A stretch of DNA of 64,000 bases. Origin: Deltaproteobacteria bacterium (GTDB lineage Bacteria > Desulfobacterota > Binatia > HRBIN30 > JACQVA1). The DNA lies in the NCBI GenBank assembly GCA_016178705.1, contig JACOST010000005.1, positions 1-64,000 on the forward strand, in the 5' to 3' direction. Of the stretch, positions 17,190 to 24,919 are shown in pieces (the first letter of the stretch is position 1; every line of letters begins with the position of its first letter). The notes under the pieces are model-generated. The model did no database searches. It saw only the letters and a program-made list of their open reading frames with translations, and was not told where the DNA came from. The position numbers and the translations under genes were made by a program.

Positions 17190-18425
17190 TTGAATTGTGG
17201 ATTTTCCGAACGCTGCCAGAGCACGGCAACGTTCCTCGTTCACGCGAATGCCACTCACGCAGCGCTCCGCAAACAACGTCACGCCGTTGGTCAGCATCGC
17301 GAACGCATCGAACAGGTTCACCGCGGCAACACCCTCGAACACGTTGAGATGCAACTCGCCGCGTTCGAGCGCGAGCTGCACCGCGCGATCGCAAGCGAGC
17401 ACTTGGAAGCCGCATTGCAGCATCGTCTCCGGCACGACCGGATTGATTTTCGCCGCGAAGAACGACGAACCCTCCTGCACCGCCGGCAGCCGCAACTCGC
17501 CGAAGCCACCGTCGGGGCCCGACGATAGCAGGCGCAGATCCTGGGCGATCTTCATCATGCTGTCCGCGAGCAACGCAAGTTGCGTCGAGACCGAGGCGAG
17601 ATCGTCGATGTTCTGCGCCGCATCGTAGAGATTCTCACGCGCCGTGAGTTGCTGACCGGTGATGTCGTTCAATGCCGGAAGAACCGCCGCTCGATACGCA
17701 TCCGGAGCGCCGTCGCCCGAGCCGATCACCGTGCCGCCGAGATTGACCTGGCGCAACGCCTCGACAGTGCGGGCGAGTTCGGTCGTGCGCCGCCCGAGCA
17801 ACGCAGCGTAACCACCGAAGAGTTCCCCCATCGAGACCGCCAGTCCGTCTTGTAAGCAGGTGCGCGACAAGGTCATGACCGGCGCGAACTCGGTGGCCTT
17901 GGCCCGCAGCGCGACGCCGCACGCATCCAAGGCGCGCTGCAATCCCACCCACTGATCGAGCAACGCCAAGCGCGTCGCCGTGTGGCAGACATCGGCGGTC
18001 GACTGCGACGCGTTGACATGCTGCTTCGGATGCACCGGATCGTAGACGCCACGGCGTCCACCCAACGCTTCGTTGGCAAGGTTCGCGATCACTTCGTTCA
18101 CGTTCATGTTCACCGCGATGCCACCGCCGCCGGCGAGCAGATCGACCGGAAACTGATCGAGATAGCGGCCGGCGATCAGCGTTTCGCACGCTGCTTCGAT
18201 GGCGTTGGCGAGGCGCTCGTCGAGCACGCCCGCCGTGCGATTGGCGCGGGCCGCCGCTCGTTTCACCTGCGCCAACGAGCGCACGTAAACCGGATAGTCG
18301 CTCAGGCGGTGTTGCGAGAAGCTGCAATTGAGAAGCGCGCGCTGCGAGTGAATTCCGAAGAGCGCGTCGGCGGGGAGGGCCAACTCGCCGATGAGGTCAC
18401 GTTCGATGCGGGTCGCACTCGCCAC
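17184..18425 (-). CDS. Aspartase/fumarase-superfamily lyase, C-terminally short
   Basis: A 413-residue member of the class II fumarase/aspartate ammonia-lyase family, which eliminates ammonia, water or an amine to give a fumaryl product. Diagnostic regions: IERDLIGELALPADALFGIHSQRA at the N-terminus, VNMNVNEVIANLANEALG, HPKQHVNASQSTAD (substrate site), and the mobile-loop signature GSSFFAAKINPVVPE near residue 325. Full-length relatives are about 460-470 residues. Here the frame stops just after ERCRALAAFGKST, inside an octad repeat, so most of the small C-terminal domain is missing. That may alter or abolish activity. Signature deviations (SFFAAK instead of SIMPGK) hint at a non-aspartate substrate. 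Confidence 0.88.
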   Translation of the reverse strand: MASATRIERDLIGELALPADALFGIHSQRALLNCSFSQHRLSDYPVYVRSLAQVKRAAARANRTAGVLDERLANAIEAACETLIAGRYLDQFPVDLLAGGGGIAVNMNVNEVIANLANEALGGRRGVYDPVHPKQHVNASQSTADVCHTATRLALLDQWVGLQRALDACGVALRAKATEFAPVMTLSRTCLQDGLAVSMGELFGGYAALLGRRTTELARTVEALRQVNLGGTVIGSGDGAPDAYRAAVLPALNDITGQQLTARENLYDAAQNIDDLASVSTQLALLADSMMKIAQDLRLLSSGPDGGFGELRLPAVQEGSSFFAAKINPVVPETMLQCGFQVLACDRAVQLALERGELHLNVFEGVAAVNLFDAFAMLTNGVTLFAERCVSGIRVNEERCRALAAFGKSTIQR

Positions 18426-18445
18426 GGCTGCGCCACGCCTCCGCG

Positions 18446-19243
18446 CTACGCTGCGCGGCCGTAGCGCGCCAACTGCAACAGCTCGGTGCTGCGCGTGCCG
18501 GGCTTGGTGTCGTAGGCGAGCAGCGCCACCAATCGCGTCGTCTGGCCGCGGATTGGCGTGACGCGGTGAATCGAATGGCGGCCTTCAAACAGCAGCAGCG
18601 TGCCCGGACACATCGGCACGTGCACGATGTCATCGCGCTCACCCGCAAGCAGCCGCTGCACACGCGGGTAGTTCTCTTCGCCGACGCTGCGAATAAGCGG
18701 AACGTATTCGAAGTCGCCGCCTTCGTCACCGTCGCGCAGGGCGATGGAAGTCACGAAGTCGGTCTGATCGAAGTGCCAGAATAGTTCCTCGCCCTCGCCC
18801 ATGACCGCCACGTTGAGCGCCCCAAGCGGGTCGGCGTAGCGATACAGCGGATGCCGCGCCAGCGCCGCGCCGATGAATTGCATCAGCGGCTCCCACTCGT
18901 AGAGCTGACGCAGCAGCGAGTGCGCGGGGAATTGATCGTAGGCAATGACGCCGACGGCGGAGTTGCCGATGACGCGGCGCGGATGATCGTTCGGCAACGT
19001 AAAGTCCGGGATCTCTAGATACGCGGTCCCAACGCCGTTGCTGTGATGAGCGAGCGCGGCGAGAGTTTCCGCCTCGTGCACGAGTTCCGCGGTCGCCGCC
19101 GCGGTGAGGAAGCCGGGCAGCTCGCAGGCGCCGGTACCGTCGAGTTGCCGGCGACAGGCAGCGGTCAGCGTGCGCGCAGCTTGCGTCGCGAGATCGAGAA
19201 TCGGATAGCGGGCGAGGTCGATCAGCTCGGCGGGAGACGGCAT
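18446..19243 (-). CDS. 2-oxoglutarate/Fe(II)-type oxygenase
   Basis: A 265-residue cupin-fold oxygenase. The facial triad is H157-x-D159 (WHFDQTDF) and H226 (IHRVTP), followed by R237 (QTTRLVALL) for the 2-oxoglutarate carboxylate. This is the HxD...H...R pattern of prolyl-hydroxylase/PhyH-like dioxygenases. The N-terminal half is helical and Ala/Leu-rich. The ATG at 19243 (MPSPAELID) was chosen because the upstream 18 codons are an Arg run overlapping the preceding gene. No good ribosome site is seen, so coupling to the upstream di-iron gene (13-bp gap) is likely. Presumed to hydroxylate or desaturate a small molecule handled by this operon. Confidence 0.85.
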   Translation of the reverse strand: MPSPAELIDLARYPILDLATQAARTLTAACRRQLDGTGACELPGFLTAAATAELVHEAETLAALAHHSNGVGTAYLEIPDFTLPNDHPRRVIGNSAVGVIAYDQFPAHSLLRQLYEWEPLMQFIGAALARHPLYRYADPLGALNVAVMGEGEELFWHFDQTDFVTSIALRDGDEGGDFEYVPLIRSVGEENYPRVQRLLAGERDDIVHVPMCPGTLLLFEGRHSIHRVTPIRGQTTRLVALLAYDTKPGTRSTELLQLARYGRAA

Positions 19244-19256
19244 GGCGATGCGGCGA

Positions 19257-20387
19257 TCACGCCGCCGACGCGGCCTCGCCGTTGAGCGCGCGACCAATGC
19301 GTTTGCGATTGCGATTGATGTCGCGCAGGTACTCGATGCCAGCCATCGCGATCGGATCGCCGACCATCTCGTCGCTCTCGCCGGCCAACTCGTCCATGTC
19401 GACCCACATCGCGTAGAGGCCGCGCGTGCGCTCGGTGATGATGCCGGCTTTGAGCAACGTCTTGATCAGCACGCGGAAGATGTTGTTGCTCTGCTTCATC
19501 AGGCGACGCCGATCGTCGTCGGTGAACGCCTCCATGACGGCGGCGCGCACCCATTGCCAGTCGAGATCGAAGCGCGCGTAGATGATCTGCTTCTGTTCGG
19601 CGTTGATCAGGTTGAACAGCAGCGTCTGGAAGCATTGCGCGGCCCAGTCTTCGACGCGCTGGTGCTCTTCTTCGGTGAGTTTTGGAATCGTGCGGTCAGC
19701 CCAGATCTTGCCGAACTTGTGATGGAACGCCTCGTCGGTCATCACCAACTGCGTCAGCTTGACCAGCAGCGGGTCCTTGGCGCGCGAATGCAGCGTGGCA
19801 AAGGCGCCCATCGCCAAACCTTCGACCAGCATCTGCATGCCGACCAGCTTCTTGTAGACCTCGGGCGCCGTCACCATCTCGTTGAGCAACACCTTCAGCG
19901 TGTGGCCGGCTGGCAACGGAGCACCCCAGCGCGCCTTCATATAGGCGGCGTAGGCGGTAACGTGGCGCGCTTCTTCACGCACTTGATTGGCGGCGTACTC
20001 CTGCGCGCCCGGATCGCGCAGCAACTGACACAAGCTGGCCGAGAGCGACAGCGCGCCTTGCTCACCGTGGAGAATCGACGACAGCACCCAGCGCGTGCTT
20101 TCGTTCGCCAGCTCGATACGCTGCTGCGCGTCCAAGCGATCGGCGACGGCAGAGTTCAGCTCGGGCACCATCTCCTTTGGCAGGATAGTGTCGGCACTCA
20201 GGTCGAAGGGCTGCTCGAAATTTACGTAGACCGGATCGGTCGGGTCCCAGAAGTGATCGTGGGTGGCAGCGATGATGCTGTCGAACGCGCCGGTGCGATC
20301 GCCGTAGCGGTCGACCTCGAGCATGGCGGGGAAGTCATCCGGCGCCACCGTGTTGTAGATCGGATCGTACGTAATCTGGTCGACCAT
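19257..20387 (-). CDS. Ferritin-like di-iron protein (AurF/R2-like fold)
   Basis: A 376-residue helical protein with a complete di-iron ligand set: E109 (HGEQ), E139-x-x-H142 (EEARH), E189 (LVEG) and E219-x-x-H222 (DEAFHH). Two ExxH motifs plus two isolated Glu is the ferritin-like oxygenase/oxidase pattern, as in ribonucleotide reductase R2 and AurF-type N-oxygenases. The ATG at 20387 has a perfect AGGAGG. The frame continues 25 codons upstream without such support. First gene of the run ending at tesB, so it probably makes the first oxidative step. Candidate reactions are N-oxygenation, hydroxylation or desaturation; none is proven. Confidence 0.85.
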   Translation of the reverse strand: MVDQITYDPIYNTVAPDDFPAMLEVDRYGDRTGAFDSIIAATHDHFWDPTDPVYVNFEQPFDLSADTILPKEMVPELNSAVADRLDAQQRIELANESTRWVLSSILHGEQGALSLSASLCQLLRDPGAQEYAANQVREEARHVTAYAAYMKARWGAPLPAGHTLKVLLNEMVTAPEVYKKLVGMQMLVEGLAMGAFATLHSRAKDPLLVKLTQLVMTDEAFHHKFGKIWADRTIPKLTEEEHQRVEDWAAQCFQTLLFNLINAEQKQIIYARFDLDWQWVRAAVMEAFTDDDRRRLMKQSNNIFRVLIKTLLKAGIITERTRGLYAMWVDMDELAGESDEMVGDPIAMAGIEYLRDINRNRKRIGRALNGEAASAA

Positions 20388-20484
20388 CAACAACCTCCTG
20401 CTGGCCTGGGCGGGCACGCTATCGTCAGTGCCGGTTCTGGTCAACCGCACGGGAACTATCATCCCCAGTCCGAAAATATTTCAA

Positions 20485-20632
20485 CGCAAAGTCGCAAGGA
20501 CGCGAAGGCGCAAGGCGAGCATTCCTTGAAGAGAGTCCATTTCTCTGAAAGGTGTTCCAGTGGCACTCGGGTGTTCGAGTCGAGCGATCGGACCAACCCC
20601 TCTCGCCTCTGTGTCTCGGCGGCTTTGCGGCT
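20485..20632. repeat. Inverted pair of octad repeat arrays
   Basis: At 20485-20516 four 8-bp units (CGCAAAGT, CGCAAGGA, CGCGAAGG, CGCAAGGC) run in register. At 20601-20632 four units of the complementary type (TCTCGCCT, CTGTGTCT, CGGCGGCT, TTGCGGCT) run in the opposite sense. The arms can fold together. They fill the gap between the Roco gene 3' end and the di-iron gene. Confidence 0.65.
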
Positions 20633-20671
20633 ACGGAATCGCCTTTCAGAACCGGTTCGCGTTGCTCGCGC

Positions 20672-23600
20672 TCAATACTCGTTCGCAAACTGCGGATGGA
20701 CCCAGAGGAACTCCTGCCGCTTGTTCTGCACCCGCACCAATCCCCCGAAGCCTGCGTCCTTCTCTTTGAGCCATGCCTGAAACTCCCGCAACACACCTCC
20801 GTCGGCGCGGATGACTCCGGTACGTTCTACCTCCGGCCCATCTTTCTCTGCGAGCCATTCCGTCGTTTTTTCACCTGCGCTCAACATCGCCTCGGCGCAC
20901 CCCTTGCCGAAATCGAGTTGGTTCTCCAGGGCCTTGTAAGCGGCTTCGTCGAGCGCCAGCTTGGTGGCGGACGCAGCCACCGGCAGCACCAGACTGAGTG
21001 TGCCCGCCAACACCTTGAGGAATGGCGCCGCCTTCGCGAACCACTCCCGCGTCACGTCAAATTCATACACGCCTTCCTTCTCGTGCTTGTTCAGCAAGGG
21101 AAGCGGCAAACGCGTGTGCTCGCACCACAGCGTGACGCGGAATTTCTTTTTCACCCAGCCGTTGGGATTGAATGCTAAGCGCTCAACCGGTTGCAGGCTG
21201 AACAGCCGCGGCCCTTCCTTCGCTTCATCGACCAAGGCTCGCATCAAGCCCGCGAAGGCGTCGTCCACGCGGCTGAGAATACGCGCTTCGTTCGTGTCGA
21301 ACCGCCGCATCACCGCGCCGTGCTGCGACAGCAACAGGGGGCGGATGACGGCTAATTCGGCCTTCATGGATTGGAAGTTCTCCAGCAACTCCGTCACCGG
21401 ATCACGCCGCGCCGCCGGCGCGTTGCGCAGCAAACAGTCGATGCTCTGCCACTCGTTGCAGACGGGACACGGATAGTCCGGCCGCCTGCGCCGTTTGCTC
21501 TCGATCAACTTCTGCACTTCATACAAGCCAGTGCCCGGCAGCTTCTGACCACACGGGTCGATGCACGGCACCATCACGTCGCAGCGCAAGCCCGCCCAGA
21601 AACTCTCCACCAACCATTTCACTTCGCGCGTCAGCACCGCCAGAAAAGCCTCGGGATACGCCGCGCGCACGGTGATGCGGACATCGTTGCCGGTGTGCTC
21701 CAGCAACGCCCGCCCGTTGTAGTCGTCATCCAGCACCAAGCCACGCTGCCAGTGGACGCTCTCCTTGTAGTTCACGCGCCCCAGCGAGAATTTGTGCAGC
21801 CGGACGATCAACTGGTAGAATAACCCCTCCGCAGTGGCCGACTGCCCGTTCTTCGTCTCCACAATCCGGCAGATTTGCACTTGCTGACCGTCGCCGTCGG
21901 GAAGATTGGCAGGCCACACCGCGGCGAGTTCCGGTTCCGACGGACGGAGGTCCGGGACCAGCTGCGCGATCAGGCTGGTGTAATGGAGTTCGGCGGGTGG
22001 CTTCTTTGCAGTTCCAAGGAGTCTCCCCATCCGCTGCCAGAATCCGAGGGCATCCTCCGGCTCGGCGGGCACGGCCACTTTGTAAGAGAGGTCAAACCGC
22101 TCCATCAATCGCAGGAAGAGCGGATGCAGGCTGGCGTCGTAACGCGATTCAGCCGGCCGCGCTGGATCGTTCCACACCTCGCCCAGGCGAGCGAACTCCA
22201 CCAAACCGTGGCTGTCGCGGGTCTGCTTGTCGTCGAGCACATAGCTCATGGCGGTCGAGAGCCAGTCCGGCTTGAGGACGACAATGTCCCGCAAAGCCGG
22301 GTCGTGCGCGTAATGGATCAGGTGGCCCAGCCGATGCGAGACACGGATAAAATCCTTCGCCTCTTCCTCGTCCATCTTGCGGTCCGTGCAAAGCTTGAGG
22401 ACTGTCTCCAGCGGCAGATAGGCTGCTACATTTTCCTTCAGCGCGGTGCGGATCTCTTCCCACCGCTTCGGAACCGAGCGGCCCACTTCGGGCAGGCTGG
22501 CGGCGACGCGGGCGATGGCGTCCTTCAAATCATTGATGCCAGTACGTTCCCCGACCCACCTCTTTCTTTTCTCATCATAGCTGCGCGGCCTGCTTTCGAC
22601 GAAGAAGAAGTCGAGCACCGTCTCCTTGCCGAACAGGTCCCAGATTTCCTGCCGATCGATGTCGGGCTGACGCTCCTTTGGACCGCCGTGCGTGGCGACG
22701 ACGATGATTTTCGCCTCCGGCTCGCGGTGCTTCACCAGCTTGATCCACTCCTTCACGAAACCCTGCTGCGGACCTTCGCGCGGCTTCCACACCACCAGAT
22801 AGACGGCAGGGGCGCTGAAGAACAACTGGTGCGTGGGTCGATACACCCGCTGCCCGCCGAAATCCCAGCCGTTCAGCGTGATCTCGGTGCCGCTGCCGGG
22901 AGCGGTCACCTTCACTGGCTTGATTTCGATCCCGTGCGTGGTCGGGCGGCCCTCTTCCCACGGATCGCCGCGCAGGGCGCCGAGCAGGCAACTCTTCCCC
23001 ACCTCGCCCTCGCCGATGAGGATCAGCTTGGCCTCGTTCAGCGCCACCTGCGCTTCCGCCTTCGCGCGCAGGTACCGTTTGACAGCGTCGAGACCCTCTT
23101 CGTAGGCAGCGGCGAGTTCGGGATTAAGTGGATTCCCGTCTAGATTGAGATCTTCGAGATGGATGAGTTGAACAATGCAGAGAGGCAAATCAGCCACTTT
23201 GCCAGCCATCGGAGGTTCCCTAGTCCAGCCTTTGGCGAGTCCTTCACCGCCGAGAACAAGGCGGCGTAGCTCACGGAGGTTGGCGATTGCATCTGGAAGG
23301 CTCTCGAACTCATTGCCTCCTGCATAGATTTCCCTAAGTTGCCTTAGTTCGCCAATCCGAGATGGAAATGACCTGAGACGGTTGTCGGAAAGTGAGAGGA
23401 TAACCAACTCCTTCAGATCAAATGTGAAGTCCGGCAGCTCCGGGAGTTGGTTTGACCAGAGTTCCAACTCCTTCAACTGGGTGAGCTGGCCCAGCCACTC
23501 CGGCAGCGCCGTCAACTGGTTCTGGGCGAGGTTTAGCGACTGCAACTGGGTGAGCTGGCCCAGCCACTCCGGCAGCGCCGTCAGTTGGTTGCAGGCGAGG

Positions 23601-24175
23601 TTCAGCGACTGCAACTGCGTGAGCTGGCCCAGCCACTCCGGCAGCGCCGTCAGTTGGTTGAAGGAGAGGTCGAGCAACTGCAACTGCGCGAGCTGACCCA
23701 GCCACTCCGGCAGCGCCGTCAGTTGGTTGTTGCCGAGGTCCAGCGACTGCAACTGCGCGAGCTGGCCCAGCCACTCCGGCAGCGCCGTCAGTTGGTTGAA
23801 GGAGAGGTCGAGCATTTGCAACTGCGCGAGCTGGCCCAGCCACTCCGGCAGCGCCGTCAGTTGGTTCTCGGAGAGGTCCAACGACTGCAACTGCGCGAGC
23901 TGGCCCAGCCACTCCGGCAGCGCCGTCAATTGGTTGGAGGAGAGGTTCAGCGACCGCAACTGAGTGAGCAGACCCAGCCACTCCGGCACCGCTGTCAGTT
24001 CGTTGCGCGAGACGTTCAGCGACTGCAACTGCGTGAGCTGACCCAGCGACTCCGGCAACTCTGTGAGTCTCTGCAAGTTCGCATCCCACGGCCCCAGATC
24101 GAGTTCCTTCGCCCCCGTCCGCCGCGCTGCTTCAATCTTCTGTTCCGCGTTTCGATATGCTTCGTCTCGTGCCAT
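20672..24175 (-). CDS. Roco-family LRR-Roc-COR GTPase
   Basis: A 1167-residue multidomain protein. After a short charged helix there are about twelve 23-residue leucine-rich repeats (37-312), nine of them almost identical (LTALPEWLGQLAQLQSLDLS). A Roc GTPase follows, with P-loop GEGEVGKS at 388-395, switch II WDFGG at 437-441, and a THGG motif in place of NKxD, as in bacterial Roco proteins. A COR region runs from about 565 (Roc-COR dimerisation). The C-terminal third contains a Cys pair (CPVC) and ends in a compact domain (FGGLVRVQNKRQEFLWVH). Bacterial Roco proteins are GTP-regulated dimers; their targets are unknown. The gene abuts a truncated ORF6N gene, suggesting acquisition. LRR and kinase-like switch architecture would also suit a defence sensor, but that is speculation. 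Confidence 0.93.
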   Translation of the reverse strand: MARDEAYRNAEQKIEAARRTGAKELDLGPWDANLQRLTELPESLGQLTQLQSLNVSRNELTAVPEWLGLLTQLRSLNLSSNQLTALPEWLGQLAQLQSLDLSENQLTALPEWLGQLAQLQMLDLSFNQLTALPEWLGQLAQLQSLDLGNNQLTALPEWLGQLAQLQLLDLSFNQLTALPEWLGQLTQLQSLNLACNQLTALPEWLGQLTQLQSLNLAQNQLTALPEWLGQLTQLKELELWSNQLPELPDFTFDLKELVILSLSDNRLRSFPSRIGELRQLREIYAGGNEFESLPDAIANLRELRRLVLGGEGLAKGWTREPPMAGKVADLPLCIVQLIHLEDLNLDGNPLNPELAAAYEEGLDAVKRYLRAKAEAQVALNEAKLILIGEGEVGKSCLLGALRGDPWEEGRPTTHGIEIKPVKVTAPGSGTEITLNGWDFGGQRVYRPTHQLFFSAPAVYLVVWKPREGPQQGFVKEWIKLVKHREPEAKIIVVATHGGPKERQPDIDRQEIWDLFGKETVLDFFFVESRPRSYDEKRKRWVGERTGINDLKDAIARVAASLPEVGRSVPKRWEEIRTALKENVAAYLPLETVLKLCTDRKMDEEEAKDFIRVSHRLGHLIHYAHDPALRDIVVLKPDWLSTAMSYVLDDKQTRDSHGLVEFARLGEVWNDPARPAESRYDASLHPLFLRLMERFDLSYKVAVPAEPEDALGFWQRMGRLLGTAKKPPAELHYTSLIAQLVPDLRPSEPELAAVWPANLPDGDGQQVQICRIVETKNGQSATAEGLFYQLIVRLHKFSLGRVNYKESVHWQRGLVLDDDYNGRALLEHTGNDVRITVRAAYPEAFLAVLTREVKWLVESFWAGLRCDVMVPCIDPCGQKLPGTGLYEVQKLIESKRRRRPDYPCPVCNEWQSIDCLLRNAPAARRDPVTELLENFQSMKAELAVIRPLLLSQHGAVMRRFDTNEARILSRVDDAFAGLMRALVDEAKEGPRLFSLQPVERLAFNPNGWVKKKFRVTLWCEHTRLPLPLLNKHEKEGVYEFDVTREWFAKAAPFLKVLAGTLSLVLPVAASATKLALDEAAYKALENQLDFGKGCAEAMLSAGEKTTEWLAEKDGPEVERTGVIRADGGVLREFQAWLKEKDAGFGGLVRVQNKRQEFLWVHPQFANEY
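23447..24067 (-). repeat. 69-bp coding repeats (leucine-rich repeats)
   Basis: Nine consecutive 69-bp units encode the near-identical LRRs of the Roco protein. The central six differ at only a few bases, much less than the remaining three or four diverged LRRs downstream. Such DNA-level identity points to recent expansion by slippage or unequal exchange. Confidence 0.9.
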
Positions 24176-24192
24176 AGTCGATCGCTTCCAGA

Positions 24193-24534
24193 TTATCCCA
24201 TCACCTTCACTCCGCGCTCGCTCCGCAACACACTGGAGCGCATCGCCACGCCTTGCTCGGTGAAGACATAGGGGTTGTGTCTTCGTCCGCCCCGTTGTTT
24301 TGATATTCCAGATTGGAAGATCAAAGCCGTCGCCTCTTCATCCGCCAGTTGAAACATGAAATCGGGTGAAAACCGGCCCCGGTTGCGCTTGACGGCTTTG
24401 TTCAAGTTGCCGGTGGTAACGCCGTAGAGCTTGGCCAGATCGGCGTCGAGCAACACTTTCTCCCCTCGCGCCAGATGGATCAGTCGTTCGACCCGCTCAA
24501 TGGGGACCAGTTGAGTTGCTCGTGTGCTGTTCAT
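24193..24534 (-). CDS. ORF6N-domain protein, C-terminally truncated
   Basis: A 113-residue protein carrying an ORF6N (KilA-N-like, phage antirepressor-type DNA-binding) domain: VERLIHLARGEKVLLDADLAKLYGV, RFSPDFMFQL, then RHNPYVFTEQGVAM. In relatives the domain continues ...LSSVLRS(E/D)RAI..NI.IMRAFVRLR plus a variable effector part. Here it breaks off after SSVLRSERGVKVMG at the very edge of the Roco gene (17 bp away). It is therefore probably a remnant. Proteins of this class occur in prophages and other mobile regions. Confidence 0.75.
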   Translation of the reverse strand: MNSTRATQLVPIERVERLIHLARGEKVLLDADLAKLYGVTTGNLNKAVKRNRGRFSPDFMFQLADEEATALIFQSGISKQRGGRRHNPYVFTEQGVAMRSSVLRSERGVKVMG

Positions 24535-24598
24535 GGGCCGCTTCGTTTGAAATGCCAGATTAGAATATCAAAGCTCAAGCTTCTTGCGCCCGCCCTCC

Positions 24599-24811
24599 TT
24601 ATTCAGCGGGTCGCGAAAACGGAACGTACCGGACCGCCCAGTCGGGGCCGAACGCATACGCCGACATGCAGAGCATGTGGCTGAGGAAGACATCGTGGAT
24701 GAAGTCTGCGTCGCTCATGGTGACCGGCACGACGATACGAGAATTCCACGGCTCACGGCAAGCCGGGCAAGGAATTCCAAATCGGTGCCAAGCGATCGAG
24801 TCAAAGGCCAC
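24599..24811 (-). CDS. Possible small hypothetical protein
   Basis: A 70-residue open frame with GTG start and weak upstream signals. Composition looks protein-like rather than the Arg/Ala/Pro mix of shadow frames: PCPACREPW, VPVTMSDADFIHDVFLSH, YAFGPDWAVRYVPF. The CPAC could be half of a metal site. No homology recognised. It may be a remnant from the same mobile stretch as the ORF6N gene. Confidence 0.35.
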   Translation of the reverse strand: MAFDSIAWHRFGIPCPACREPWNSRIVVPVTMSDADFIHDVFLSHMLCMSAYAFGPDWAVRYVPFSRPAE

Positions 24812-24919
24812 CCCAAACTAGGACACTACCCAGAATCGCTTCTCCATTTGACAAGCGTGACGCCGGAGGACTAGCACCGGGTGCGTGAGCACGCAGCGCC
24901 ACGCACGCGGAGGTTCTTG

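Noticed and set aside
19242-20780. 512-codon plus-strand frame
   Set aside because: Antisense to the di-iron gene, whose ExxH ligands and AGGAGG are clear.
23447-24067. 69-bp direct repeats that look like a CRISPR array
   Set aside because: There are no unique spacers between units; the repeats are contiguous and encode leucine-rich repeats.
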